The position numbers and the translations under genes are program-made. A stretch of DNA of 64,000 bases from Flavipsychrobacter sp. (lineage in GTDB: Bacteria; Bacteroidota; Bacteroidia; Chitinophagales; Chitinophagaceae): the NCBI GenBank assembly GCA_016786665.1, contig JAEUVZ010000069.1, positions 1 to 64,000 of the forward strand. The letters run 5' to 3'. Below are positions 1 through 7,981 of this stretch, piece after piece; position 1 is the first letter of the stretch, and every line of letters starts with the position of its first letter. A model generated the notes under the pieces. The model ran no database searches. It saw only the letters and a list, made by a program, of their open reading frames with translations, and was not told the origin of the DNA.

Positions 1-1045
1 GCCGGGCCTCTTCGGTATCTTCATCTATATAGTCGGTAATACCATTTACCAGTGCGTGTTTCAGTCGCTCCTGCACCGGTGCGCTTCTCCATGCTTCGTC
101 TTTCTTTACTTCCTTTCCCTTCGCTTTCACCGTATCGGCAAAGGCCAGCAACCTGTCGGTAGCATCCGGGCGCTTGTTCAGCACTACGTCTTCGCACAGT
201 TCGCGAAGCTGGGGCTCTATCTCGTCATACACCACCAGCTGGCCGGCATTTACTATGCCCATATCCATGCCTGCCTGTATGGCGTAGTACAGAAACACAC
301 TGTGCATCGCCTCGCGCACCACGTCATTGCCGCGAAACGAGAACGATATATTGCTCACGCCCCCGCTCACTTTCGTCAGTGGCATACGCTGCTTTATAAT
401 GCGGGTTGCTTCTATAAAGTCTACCGCATAGTTATTGTGCTCTTCTATACCGGTGGCTATGGCAAAAATGTTGAGGTCAAAGATGATATCCTCAGGGGGG
501 AAGCCTACCTGCTGTGTAAGTATCTTATAGGCCCTTTCGCAGATGGATACCCTGCGTTCCAAGGTATCTGCCTGCCCCGCCTCATCAAATGCCATTACAA
601 TCACCGACGCGCCAAAGCTGCGGCATACTTCCGCCTGCTCTATAAATTTCTCCTCCCCTTCCTTCAACGATATGGAGTTAACGATACACTTACCCTGCAC
701 ACACTTCAGCCCCGCGGCGATGATAGAAAACTTAGAGGAATCGAGCATGATGGGGATACGGGCTATATCAGGCTCGCTTTGCAGCAGGTTCACATAGGTG
801 GTCATAGCCAGTTCCCCGTCCAGCAGGGCATCGTCCATGTTTATGTCCAGCACCTGCGCCCCGTTTTCCACCTGCTGGCGGGCTACGGAAAGGGCTTCTT
901 CATATAAATTTTCACGTATCAGGCGCGCGAACTTCTTGGAGCCGGTTACATTGGTGCGCTCTCCTACATTCACGAAGTTGGTCTCCGGGCGTACTACAAG
1001 GGGCTCCAGGCCACTTAACCTGAGTAAAGGTTTGATTTCAGACAT
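1..1045 (-). CDS. metH: Methionine synthase, pterin-binding-domain-first form (5' part; runs off the left edge)
   Basis: Cobalamin-dependent methionine synthase transfers the methyl group of methyltetrahydrofolate to homocysteine. The 348 visible residues start at an ATG at 1045 with MSEIKPLL and go directly into the methyltetrahydrofolate (pterin) domain: [13 protein letters not shown] near residue 27, [12 protein letters not shown] near 63, and a segment reading [18 protein letters not shown]. The homocysteine-binding domain that begins E. coli MetH is absent, so this is the split form in which that domain is a separate protein, a layout I recall from Bacteroidota. The cobalamin and reactivation domains would lie beyond the edge. 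A TAACTTTG -7 element (1068-1075, minus) leaves a very short leader. I see no cobalamin riboswitch in 1046-1172. Confidence 0.9.
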   Translation of the reverse strand, partial: MSEIKPLLRLSGLEPLVVRPETNFVNVGERTNVTGSKKFARLIRENLYEEALSVARQQVENGAQVLDINMDDALLDGELAMTTYVNLLQSEPDIARIPIMLDSSKFSIIAAGLKCVQGKCIVNSISLKEGEEKFIEQAEVCRSFGASVIVMAFDEAGQADTLERRVSICERAYKILTQQVGFPPEDIIFDLNIFAIATGIEEHNNYAVDFIEATRIIKQRMPLTKVSGGVSNISFSFRGNDVVREAMHSVFLYYAIQAGMDMGIVNAGQLVVYDEIEPQLRELCEDVVLNKRPDATDRLLAFADTVKAKGKEVKKDEAWRSAPVQERLKHALVNGITDYIDEDTEEAR

Positions 1046-1067
1046 TCTAGCTATTAAAAAACGTGGG

Positions 1068-1075
1068 CAAAGTTA
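1068..1075 (-). promoter_or_regulatory. Putative -7 element upstream of metH
   Basis: The minus strand reads TAACTTTG, matching the Bacteroidota -7 consensus TAnnTTTG, about 23 bases before the metH ATG. No TTG sits at the usual -33 distance, so only half of the promoter is supported. Confidence 0.45.
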
Positions 1076-1172
1076 CATAAAGCGAAGCCCCTTTCCTATT
1101 ATCCAAAACTCAATAAATAAAATATACTTGAATGTATTAGTAGGGAGAGAACTAGCTGGTATTTCTGGGTTA

Positions 1173-1349
1173 TTATTCTGCAAGCCGCTTTAGAATGTCT
1201 CCGTACTTCTCCTTAATAAAATCATAGTGCTCTGCGAGATTCAACTTATCGCGATTTTCATTCTTCCTATCATCATGGAAGTCATGTATTGGAGGTAACG
1301 CTTGCCCAATCTCCGTTGAGGAGCGCTTATTAACGAACTTATCGGACAT
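1173..1349 (-). CDS. Small hypothetical protein, 58 residues
   Basis: I do not recognise this gene. The ATG at 1349 is preferred over an upstream start at 1379 because it begins 7 bases after the stop of the preceding lipoprotein gene and follows a purine-rich GTGAGGTGAAC stretch. The product is hydrophilic and highly charged, with no signal or membrane segment, and its last 25 residues look helical (EHYDFIKEKYGDILKRLAE). It sits at the end of the ligA-lipoprotein run and is probably co-transcribed. It could be spurious, but position and spacing favour a real gene. Confidence 0.4.
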   Translation of the reverse strand: MSDKFVNKRSSTEIGQALPPIHDFHDDRKNENRDKLNLAEHYDFIKEKYGDILKRLAE

Positions 1350-1356
1350 GTTCACC

Positions 1357-1776
1357 TCACTTATCCGCCACCGCCCCAACTATGTCAAATACAACCGACG
1401 TGGTTCCTTTCGGCTTCTTTACCTTCACTTTTACCGACTGCGAACTCTTGGGGCCAATAGTAAGGTTCAGCGTCTTCCGGTCCTTCTCCAGCACGTCTCC
1501 TTCCTTATCTTTAAACACAATACCTACTTCTATCTCCTTGTAAGAGACCAGGGTGGCGCTGTTGCTGATGGTTCCTTCTATCACCACTTTGTTCACCAGG
1601 TTGCTTCGGTCGCTGTTGTTACTCATTTTCAGAAATTGGAGCGGGTTGTTGCGTTCCGTCTCTTCCAGTGAACTCTTCTTTTCCTGGTATTGGGCAGTTG
1701 GCTTTTCTTCGTTGGCTGTGGAACCGCAGGAGGCAACAAAAAATACTGCCATCACGGCGACAATAAGATTTCTCAT
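1357..1776 (-). CDS. Putative lipoprotein, 139 residues
   Basis: The N-terminus is a lipoprotein signal: MRNLIVAVMAVFFVASC, with lipobox VASC and acylated Cys17, so the mature protein should be membrane-anchored on the periplasmic or outer-membrane side. A charged linker follows, and then a beta-rich stretch from about residue 60 to the end (IEVGIVFKDKEGDVLEKD and similar) resembling small immunoglobulin-like FxLYD-type domains. No catalytic motif is visible. It starts 11 bases after the ligA stop and is probably co-transcribed with it. Function unknown. Confidence 0.7.
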   Translation of the reverse strand: MRNLIVAVMAVFFVASCGSTANEEKPTAQYQEKKSSLEETERNNPLQFLKMSNNSDRSNLVNKVVIEGTISNSATLVSYKEIEVGIVFKDKEGDVLEKDRKTLNLTIGPKSSQSVKVKVKKPKGTTSVVFDIVGAVADK

Positions 1777-1787
1777 GTGTGCGTCAG

Positions 1788-3881
1788 TTATGCATTCACT
1801 AAGTTAAGGAATTCATCCTCAGTTAATATGCTCACCGTTCCCAGCTTTTTGGCTTTCTCCAGTTTAGATCCGGCGTCTTCGCCCACTACAAGGTAGTTCA
1901 GCTTGCTGCTTACCCCGCTTAGTATACTGCCGCCTTTTGCTTCCGCCATGGCTTCCGCTTCAGAGCGCTTCATCTTTGTCAGCGTACCGGTAAAGAGGAA
2001 TGTCTTTCCCGCCAGTTCGCCGGTTGCTTGCTCGCCGCCTTTATGCTGGTTCACCAGGTTCAGCCCTTCTTTTTCCAGCATATCCAGCATGTGCCGGTTC
2101 TCCTCGTTGTGAAAAAACTGCGCTACCGATGAAGCCACCTTAGGGCCAATATCCTCCAGCGTGCTGAGCTTTTCTACATCCCAGTCGTAGAAATCGCGAA
2201 TGTGGGTTACAGCGTTGGCCAGCGTTTTAGCTGTGGTTTCGCCTACAAAGCGGATACCCAGGCCATATATCAGCCGGCTCAGCGGCTGCTTCTTGGAGTG
2301 CTCTATGGCCTGCTTCAGGTTGGTGATGGATTTATCGCCAAAACCACCCAGCTTGCTCACTGCTTCCCAGTCAATATGATATAGGCCGGGGATGTCCTTC
2401 AGTAGTCCCAGCTCGAAGAATTTTATCACGTTGGCACCACCCAGGCCACGTATGTCCATGGCATCTTTGCTGGTGTAGTGAATGATGCGCTCTGCCACCT
2501 GTACCGGGCAGTTGATATTTACGCAGCGCCACGCGGCTTCCTCCTCGTTCTTTTCCAGCGCTTCCCGGCATGCCGGGCAACTGTGCGGAAATGCGATTGG
2601 CCTTTCTTCCCCGGTGCGCAGTTCAGCAAGCGATTTCACTATGTAGGGAATCACGTCGCCGGCCCGCTCCACCACTACGGTATCACCTATACGCAAGTCT
2701 TTCTCCCGTATCACATCTTCGTTAAAGAGCGATATTGACCGTACTGTTACCCCGCCAATAGGCACCGGCTCTATCTTGGCAACCGGTGTCACCGCACCCG
2801 TTCGTCCCACCTGGAACTCCACGTCCAGCAGCTTGCTGGTCGCCTGCCGTGCCTTGAACTTGTAGGCCACCGCCCAGCGCGGGTGATGGGTGGTCATACC
2901 CATCTTATCCTGCATGTCAAAATCGTTCACCTTTATCACCAGCCCATCCACTTCAAAGGGCAGGTCATCGCGCCTCACTTCAAAGTCGTCGCAGAATTGT
3001 ATCACCCCTTCTATGTTATCAAACTTGCGCATCTCTTTCGCCGGCGTGGGAAACCCCAGGCTATACAGGTATTGTATTGAGTCGTAGTGCGTGGTAAGGG
3101 TAGCCGGGCGCTGGTTGTCGGCCGTGGTATAATAACTGATGTGGTAAAGGATGGCGGATAGCTTCCGTTTGGCTACTTCCTTCGGGTCCAGTATGCGCAG
3201 CGTGCCGGAAGCCGCATTGCGTGGGTTGGCCAGCGGCGAAAGCCCTTCGGCAATGCGCTGCTCGTTGTATGCGGCAAATACGTTTTTGTGTATCACCACT
3301 TCGCCCCTTATTTCTACCTGCCCCACCTGGTCCTTCTGAAAGTTGGCCGAGAGCGGTATTGATTTTATCTGCCGAATGTTGGCCGTTATCTCTTCACCCA
3401 TCACACCATCGCCCCGGGTGGCGCCCCGGGTCATCCTGCCGTTCTCGTACACCAGCGATATGCTGGCCCCGTCATATTTCGGCTCTACGCAGTATTCTAT
3501 TTTATCCGTTCCCGCCAGTTCTTTACACTTGCGGTCAAAATCCATAAGGTCTTCGGCATTGTACGTATTGTCCAGGCTCAGCATCGGCACCAGGTGCGCT
3601 ACCGGCGGAAACTTCTCGCTCAGCCCCATAGCTACCCGCTGCGTGGGTGAGTCTTCGGTTACCTGCTCCGGATACTGTTCTTCCAGGCTCTTCAGCTTTT
3701 TAAATAGGGTATCATACTCGTAGTCGCTCAGCAGCGGCTCGCTCTGCACATAATATTTCCAGTCGGAGAAGTTGATGACTTCCCGCAGTTGTGCCACTGC
3801 ATCTTCTATGTTCTCGGGGGTGCTTGCTATCAGCGATTTTGCCTGTTCATAAAGGCGCTTTTCGTCTTGTGCCGTGTACAT
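1788..3881 (-). CDS. ligA: NAD-dependent DNA ligase LigA
   Basis: Seals nicks in duplex DNA using NAD+ during replication and repair. From the ATG at 3881 the protein has 697 residues, a typical length; the GTG two codons earlier (3887) is an alternative. The order is adenylation domain with nucleophilic lysine in the motif EPKYDG (K135), OB fold, a four-cysteine zinc finger around residues 435-455 (CPAC and CVNINC), helix-hairpin-helix region with LEDIGPKVA, and a C-terminal BRCT domain beginning near GKTFLFTGTL. It lies 20 bases downstream of the YciO-type gene in a same-strand run. Confidence 0.97.
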   Translation of the reverse strand: MYTAQDEKRLYEQAKSLIASTPENIEDAVAQLREVINFSDWKYYVQSEPLLSDYEYDTLFKKLKSLEEQYPEQVTEDSPTQRVAMGLSEKFPPVAHLVPMLSLDNTYNAEDLMDFDRKCKELAGTDKIEYCVEPKYDGASISLVYENGRMTRGATRGDGVMGEEITANIRQIKSIPLSANFQKDQVGQVEIRGEVVIHKNVFAAYNEQRIAEGLSPLANPRNAASGTLRILDPKEVAKRKLSAILYHISYYTTADNQRPATLTTHYDSIQYLYSLGFPTPAKEMRKFDNIEGVIQFCDDFEVRRDDLPFEVDGLVIKVNDFDMQDKMGMTTHHPRWAVAYKFKARQATSKLLDVEFQVGRTGAVTPVAKIEPVPIGGVTVRSISLFNEDVIREKDLRIGDTVVVERAGDVIPYIVKSLAELRTGEERPIAFPHSCPACREALEKNEEEAAWRCVNINCPVQVAERIIHYTSKDAMDIRGLGGANVIKFFELGLLKDIPGLYHIDWEAVSKLGGFGDKSITNLKQAIEHSKKQPLSRLIYGLGIRFVGETTAKTLANAVTHIRDFYDWDVEKLSTLEDIGPKVASSVAQFFHNEENRHMLDMLEKEGLNLVNQHKGGEQATGELAGKTFLFTGTLTKMKRSEAEAMAEAKGGSILSGVSSKLNYLVVGEDAGSKLEKAKKLGTVSILTEDEFLNLVNA

Positions 3882-3901
3882 AAGCACAAAGAAAAGGGTA
3901 T

Positions 3902-4519
3902 TTAGCCAATTATACTTATGTCGCCCGCCCCCTCGCGTACCAGTTCGGGGTAGCCTGCGGTGCAGTCTATTACGGTAGATGGCACCACTTCGCCTATGCC
4001 GCTGTCTATTACTATATCCACCACGCTGCCAAAGCGGTCGTGCATCAGTTCGGGGTCGGTATAATACTCTATATCGTCATCCATGGGCAGCGACACGCTC
4101 ATGATGGGATGTCCCAGTTGGCGCACTATTTCCTGGGATATCTTATGGCCCGGCACCCGTATGCCTACGGTGTCTTTTTTTGTTTTCAGCATTTTGGGCA
4201 CCTGCTTGCTGGCGTTGAAGATAAACGTGTAGGCGCCGGGGAGTGCCGCCTTTAGCAAGCGGAATATCGGGGTGTCTACGCTCTTGGTGAAATCGCTGAT
4301 ATGGCTGAGGTCGGAGCAAACGAACGAGAACTGCGCCTTTTTGGGGTCTATATTCTTTATCCGGCAAATGCGTTCTATCGCAGCGGTATTGTAGATGTCG
4401 CAACCCAGCCCGTAAATGGTATCGGTGGGGTAGATGATCACTCCCCCACTCTTCAGGCAGTCTATTACGGTCTGAATATTTCGCTGCTGCGGATTGTCCG
4501 GATGAATATTGAGTAGCAT
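3902..4519 (-). CDS. yciO: YciO/Sua5/YrdC-family threonylcarbamoyl-AMP synthase-like protein
   Basis: A 205-residue YrdC-fold protein. The start IHPDNPQQR (residues 5-13) is the same as I recall for E. coli YciO, followed by the nucleotide-binding IYPTDTIYGLGCD, the KKAQFSFVCSDLS block, GIRVPGH and a C-terminal STVIDC. Family members TsaC/Sua5 make threonylcarbamoyl-adenylate for the tRNA t6A modification; YciO is a paralogue with weaker or unclear activity. Whether this copy supplies t6A depends on whether a full TsaC/Sua5 exists elsewhere. It starts 6 bases after the NadR-like gene ends. Confidence 0.85.
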   Translation of the reverse strand: MLLNIHPDNPQQRNIQTVIDCLKSGGVIIYPTDTIYGLGCDIYNTAAIERICRIKNIDPKKAQFSFVCSDLSHISDFTKSVDTPIFRLLKAALPGAYTFIFNASKQVPKMLKTKKDTVGIRVPGHKISQEIVRQLGHPIMSVSLPMDDDIEYYTDPELMHDRFGSVVDIVIDSGIGEVVPSTVIDCTAGYPELVREGAGDISIIG

Positions 4520-4525
4520 ATCGTT

Positions 4526-5047
4526 CTATGTATTATTTCGTATGGCTTCCAGGGCCCGTTCCAGGCGCTCTTTCTGCCCGCCGCTTATGTCGGCCCAGGG
4601 CAGCCCGCTCTGCTGTACTATATCGCGGTATATGTTGTAAAAATAATGCCGCTGGCTATGCTCCCGGTGCTCGCGCAAGGGGTCTTCTTCCCAGGCCACA
4701 TCTATATTGGTGAGCAGGTAGAGGTCGTATCGCCGCCGGGCTATAGCTTCCAGTATCCATTTATGACAGCGGTCATACCGGTGCTCGCTCCATACGCGCA
4801 CCACCTGCAGGTCGGTATCGCACACCAGTAATGTTCCTGCTTTCATCGCCTGTTCATCCTCGCTGCGCAGCTGTCCCTTTGCTATCTGCAGCAGGTCCGC
4901 TTCCTCGTAGGGCCTTGCCAGCTGCTCCAGGTACTCCCGCGCATACTCGGGCACCCACTGCGTGCCTAATGCATCCGCAAGTTGCCGGCTCAGGGTACTC
5001 TTCCCGGTCGACTCCGGCCCTATCACTACTATCTTCTTCAGGGTCAC
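4526..5047 (-). CDS. NadR-like nicotinamide riboside kinase (AAA_28 P-loop ATPase)
   Basis: A small P-loop kinase of the kind that forms the C-terminal half of NadR, which phosphorylates nicotinamide riboside to NMN. I choose the GTG at 5047: it gives MTLKKIVVIG followed by the Walker A motif GPESTGKST (residues 10-18), and its GTG overlaps the TGA of the PAP2 gene by four bases, a classic coupled junction. The GTG at 5077 would add ten lysine-rich residues. Also visible are VPEYAREYLE and CDTDLQVVRVWSE, typical of the family. The adenylyltransferase half of full NadR is missing. Membership in a PnuC operon supports the assignment. Confidence 0.85.
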   Translation of the reverse strand: MTLKKIVVIGPESTGKSTLSRQLADALGTQWVPEYAREYLEQLARPYEEADLLQIAKGQLRSEDEQAMKAGTLLVCDTDLQVVRVWSEHRYDRCHKWILEAIARRRYDLYLLTNIDVAWEEDPLREHREHSQRHYFYNIYRDIVQQSGLPWADISGGQKERLERALEAIRNNT

Positions 5048-5667
5048 CGCAGCTTTCTTTTTCTTTTGTGCAGCCACTTATTGCCCAGGTGGCAGAGCCA
5101 GGCGCTGCCCGCCCCCACCGCTGCGCCCAGCAGCACGTCGCTCGGGTAGTGGTCTCCTGAATACAGCCGGCTATAGCCTATACCACCGGCGTAGAGGCAT
5201 GCGGGTACCGCCACATACCACTTTTTATATTGCAGGCTAAGGGTCGCAGCCGTACTAAATGCTATGGACGTGTGCCCGGAGGGCAGGCTGTGCCCGCTCT
5301 CTTTTCGGTAAGGTATTATATCGGCATAGGTCTCATAGGGCCGCGGGCGGTCAGCCGCATATTTTATGGCATAGGTAATGCCCGTCGTCACCACCAGGCT
5401 GGCCAGGGTCTGCAGGCCCAGGCGTTTGTGCGTGCTGTCGTTCCAGGCATAGCCATATAGTAGCTGTGCCGCCGGCGCGGCAAGAGCCACCCCGTAGCTG
5501 GTATAAGAAAATGCTTCCATGGTTGCCGAGCCCCCGGGACGATGCAGCGAGCGCAGCCAGCGTATATCGGCCGGCTGTGCGGACGCCCTGCCACACAGCA
5601 GAACTACTATTGCCACGACCACGAAGCATCGCGCTGCCGTTGCTGCTTTTTGTATAATTTTCTCCAT
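5044..5667 (-). CDS. PAP2-family membrane phosphatase
   Basis: A 207-residue acid phosphatase/phosphatidic acid phosphatase-type protein. An N-terminal hydrophobic segment (about residues 14-27) is followed by the three PAP2 motifs: KYAADRPRP (102-110), SGHSLPSGH (124-132) and SRLYSGDHYPSD (166-177), containing the catalytic histidines. Several membrane segments lie between them. Substrates in the family range from lipid phosphates to undecaprenyl pyrophosphate. The gene lies between pnuC and the NadR-like kinase, overlapping pnuC by 61 bases and the kinase by 4, so it is translationally linked to nicotinamide riboside salvage; a role for it there is inference only. Confidence 0.9.
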   Translation of the reverse strand: MEKIIQKAATAARCFVVVAIVVLLCGRASAQPADIRWLRSLHRPGGSATMEAFSYTSYGVALAAPAAQLLYGYAWNDSTHKRLGLQTLASLVVTTGITYAIKYAADRPRPYETYADIIPYRKESGHSLPSGHTSIAFSTAATLSLQYKKWYVAVPACLYAGGIGYSRLYSGDHYPSDVLLGAAVGAGSAWLCHLGNKWLHKRKRKLR

Positions 5668-6245
5668 TCTATATATCCGAATATAGCGACAATAAATAAG
5701 AATAAGGTGAGCCCTGCGGTCAGCCACAATCCTTTGGTTACCAGTAGTGGAATGGCTAGCGCGTTCGATATATTGAGCAGTATCCAGTTCTCCAGTTTGC
5801 GCCTTGCCAGCAGCCACATCCCCGCCCAGGCTGTTGCGGAAACCAGCGCATCCCAGGCAGGCACGGTAGAGTCGGTGTAACAGGCCAATACGGTGTACAG
5901 CAACGCCCAGCCCAGCACCACCACCGCGGCCGAAATGCTTTGCTCCCTGGGGGTCCACCTGGTGATGGGCAACGCCACGGAGCCTTTCCGGCTCAGCCAG
6001 TGCGCCCAGCCATAGATACTCATTACCAGGTAGTACGCATTCAGCGCCGACTCCGCATACAGTTTGGCATCCAGCATCAGGTACACATACAGCAGGGTGC
6101 TTACTATCCCGGCAGGGTAGAGCCATACATTGTTGGCGCGGGCCAGTAATACCTGCAGCACTCCGGCGCCGACAGCTATCCATTCCCACACGCTTGTTGC
6201 CATTACCTGGCGCAGCAATTCATTTCCCCACTGGCCTGTTTCCAT
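5607..6245 (-). CDS. pnuC: Nicotinamide riboside transporter PnuC
   Basis: Facilitates nicotinamide riboside uptake, driven by intracellular phosphorylation. The 212-residue protein from the ATG at 6245 has about seven hydrophobic segments and the PnuC hallmarks YAESALNAYYLVMSIYGWAHW (split here as YAESALNAYY and YGWAHW) and KLENWILLNISN near the substrate-binding region. A GTG at 6269 would give eight more residues. It is the first gene of the pnuC-PAP2-kinase unit and is divergent from the sugar dehydrogenase gene, with 99 bases between starts. In most PnuC proteins the ENW motif is followed by W; here it is L, a mild divergence. Confidence 0.9.
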   Translation of the reverse strand: METGQWGNELLRQVMATSVWEWIAVGAGVLQVLLARANNVWLYPAGIVSTLLYVYLMLDAKLYAESALNAYYLVMSIYGWAHWLSRKGSVALPITRWTPREQSISAAVVVLGWALLYTVLACYTDSTVPAWDALVSATAWAGMWLLARRKLENWILLNISNALAIPLLVTKGLWLTAGLTLFLFIVAIFGYIEWRKLYKKQQRQRDASWSWQ

Positions 6246-6344
6246 GCGGTAAAGGTAACCACGCACCACACAAATAACAATCCGCCGCGCTCTAAACCCG
6301 TTTATTGGCGTAATTTTATTGCCGTGTTATAAAAAACGATAGAT

Positions 6345-7694
6345 ATGAAGCGTATTTACCTGCTGTTGCTGCTGGCGGCCATCACATTCAGCGCCCAATC
6401 ACAGAATTTCACCGTCCGGACGGTAAAAAGTAACCTCTTTATCCCCTGGGAAATCATCTACGGCCCCGGCGATAGTATCTGGTTCACGCAGAAAAATGGA
6501 TTTATCTGCCGCCTGGACGCGGTTTCGGGACACACCGACACCCTTTACCACGAGACCAACAATGTGATACAGAGTGAAGGTGGCATGCTGGGCCTGGCCC
6601 TGCACCCTTCCTTCCCCGATACCCCCTACGTATATGCCGCCTACCAATATAACCAGGGCGGCTACAAAGAACGCATAGTGCGCTATACCTACTTCTACCA
6701 GGGAGACACGCTGGGCAGCCCGCTTACATTGCTGGACAATATTACAGGCGCTAACTTCCACAATGGATGCCGGCTGCTGATAGTGAACGACAAACTGTTC
6801 ATCACCACAGGCGATGCCGGCAATACCGCCACGGCACAAACCCTGTCCTCGCTGAATGGGAAAGTACTGCGGATAAACCTGGATGGCTCCATCCCCAACG
6901 ACAACCCCATACCGGGCAACCCCGCCTGGAGCTGGGGCGACCGTAACAGCCAGGGCATGGTATACGCCAACGGCAGGCTCTATACCTCTATGCACGGCGA
7001 TAGCAACGACGATGAAATAAATATTATAGAAGGAGGGCGCAACTACGGCTGGCCCAATGTGGAAGGCTACTGCGATGGCAGCGAACTAACCTTCTGCAAC
7101 GACTCCAACGTGGCCGAACCTATATATACCTGGACCCCCACCATCGCCCCAGCCGGGCTAGACTACTACGACCATCCCATGTTCCCACAGTGGCAGAACG
7201 CGCTCATTATGTGTACACTGAAAGATACCAGTATGTACATTATGAAGCTCAACGGCACGCACGACTCCATAATAGCAGCCATACGCATAGACACTTTACA
7301 TATCGGCCGCATCCGCGACATATGTATTTCGCCCAATGGAAGCATTTTCCTGTCCACCAGCATGTCGCCGGCCAGCGGAAACGGGAACAAAATAGACCGC
7401 ATTGTGGAATTGTACGATTCCAGCTTTGTGCCGGCAGGTGTGCCGGTTGCGGTAAAGAACAACGCGCTGCGCGTTTACCCCAACCCTGCCCGGCAGGAAG
7501 TAACGGTAAGCCTGCACAACGCCACCACCACCGGCCTGAGCTACCGCCTGCTGAACGTTACCGGCCAAGTGGCCAAACAGGGGAAAATGGAAAAAGGCAC
7601 CATTTCCATAACTGAATTACCGGCCGGCATGTACCACTTGCTGCTTACTGACACAAAAGGAGCTGTTTTCACCGCCAAAATATTAAAAGAATAA
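6345..7694 (+). CDS. Secreted PQQ-dependent sugar dehydrogenase-like beta-propeller with T9SS C-terminal signal
   Basis: A 449-residue protein with signal peptide (MKRIYLLLLLAAITFSAQSQ), a six-bladed soluble aldose/sugar dehydrogenase-type propeller, and a C-terminal type A T9SS sorting domain from about residue 372 (LRVYPNPARQEV to the end). Family motifs are GGMLGLALHPSF, GCRLLIVNDKLFITTGD, LNGKVLRINLDGSIP and the metal/PQQ loop SQGMVYANGRLY followed by HGDSNDDEINII and GGRNYGWP. Expected to act at the cell surface or outside the cell, oxidising sugars. Whether PQQ is bound cannot be read from the sequence. It is monocistronic and followed by the tRNA-Phe promoter. Confidence 0.88.
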   Translation: MKRIYLLLLLAAITFSAQSQNFTVRTVKSNLFIPWEIIYGPGDSIWFTQKNGFICRLDAVSGHTDTLYHETNNVIQSEGGMLGLALHPSFPDTPYVYAAYQYNQGGYKERIVRYTYFYQGDTLGSPLTLLDNITGANFHNGCRLLIVNDKLFITTGDAGNTATAQTLSSLNGKVLRINLDGSIPNDNPIPGNPAWSWGDRNSQGMVYANGRLYTSMHGDSNDDEINIIEGGRNYGWPNVEGYCDGSELTFCNDSNVAEPIYTWTPTIAPAGLDYYDHPMFPQWQNALIMCTLKDTSMYIMKLNGTHDSIIAAIRIDTLHIGRIRDICISPNGSIFLSTSMSPASGNGNKIDRIVELYDSSFVPAGVPVAVKNNALRVYPNPARQEVTVSLHNATTTGLSYRLLNVTGQVAKQGKMEKGTISITELPAGMYHLLLTDTKGAVFTAKILKE

Positions 7695-7708
7695 AGCTAT
7701 AAGTAAGT

Positions 7709-7739
7709 TTTGGAGAATTAAGGTAAAATCCTATTTTTG
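7709..7739 (+). promoter_or_regulatory. Bacteroidota-type promoter of tRNA-Phe
   Basis: TTTG at 7709-7712, a 19-base spacer and TATTTTTG at 7732-7739 match the primary sigma consensus of Bacteroidota (-33 TTTG, -7 TAnnTTTG). Predicted transcription start is about 7746, some 14 bases before the mature tRNA 5' end. Confidence 0.85.
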
Positions 7740-7759
7740 CAATCCCAATTGCGGGAGAT

Positions 7760-7832
7760 GGTGCGGTAGCTCAGTCGGTAGAGCAAAGGACTGAAAATCC
7801 TTGTGTCGCCGGTTCGATCCCGGCCCACACCA
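7760..7832 (+). tRNA. tRNA-Phe (GAA)
   Basis: A 73-base cloverleaf: D arm GCTC/GAGC, anticodon stem AAGGA/TCCTT with loop CTGAAAA (anticodon GAA), variable loop GTGTC and T arm GCCGG-TTCGATC-CCGGC. CCA is not encoded (ACTT follows the acceptor). The acceptor stem, GGTGCGG against CCACACC, contains a C-A mismatch at the fifth pair; a G in the 3' strand would restore it. Flanked by a strong promoter and a strong terminator, so it is a single-gene transcript. Confidence 0.95.
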
Positions 7833-7835
7833 CTT

Positions 7836-7865
7836 AAAAAGCGGAAGATTTTTCTTCCGCTTTTT
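7836..7865 (+). terminator. Intrinsic terminator after tRNA-Phe
   Basis: AAAAAGCGGAAGA, a four-base TTTT loop, then TCTTCCGCTTTTT forms a 13-bp stem ending in a T run. Symmetrical, so it could act on both strands, but only the plus-strand tRNA needs it. Confidence 0.92.
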
Positions 7866-7981
7866 GCTTTTATTGCTTTATCCCGCGATATACTATACTT
7901 CCAAAATTCCCGTTGTATAGCATCATATATACCTCAGCAATATCATGTAAAATTTATAGACCTCCTCCACAACCATCGTAC

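Noticed and set aside
1046-1172. Possible cobalamin riboswitch ahead of metH
   Set aside because: The space before the -7 element is short and AT-rich and has no B12-box-like or long paired structure.
5668-6189. N-terminal half of the long frame that contains the PAP2 protein
   Set aside because: It lies over pnuC in another frame and has no protein character; the signal segment at 5667 gives a natural start.
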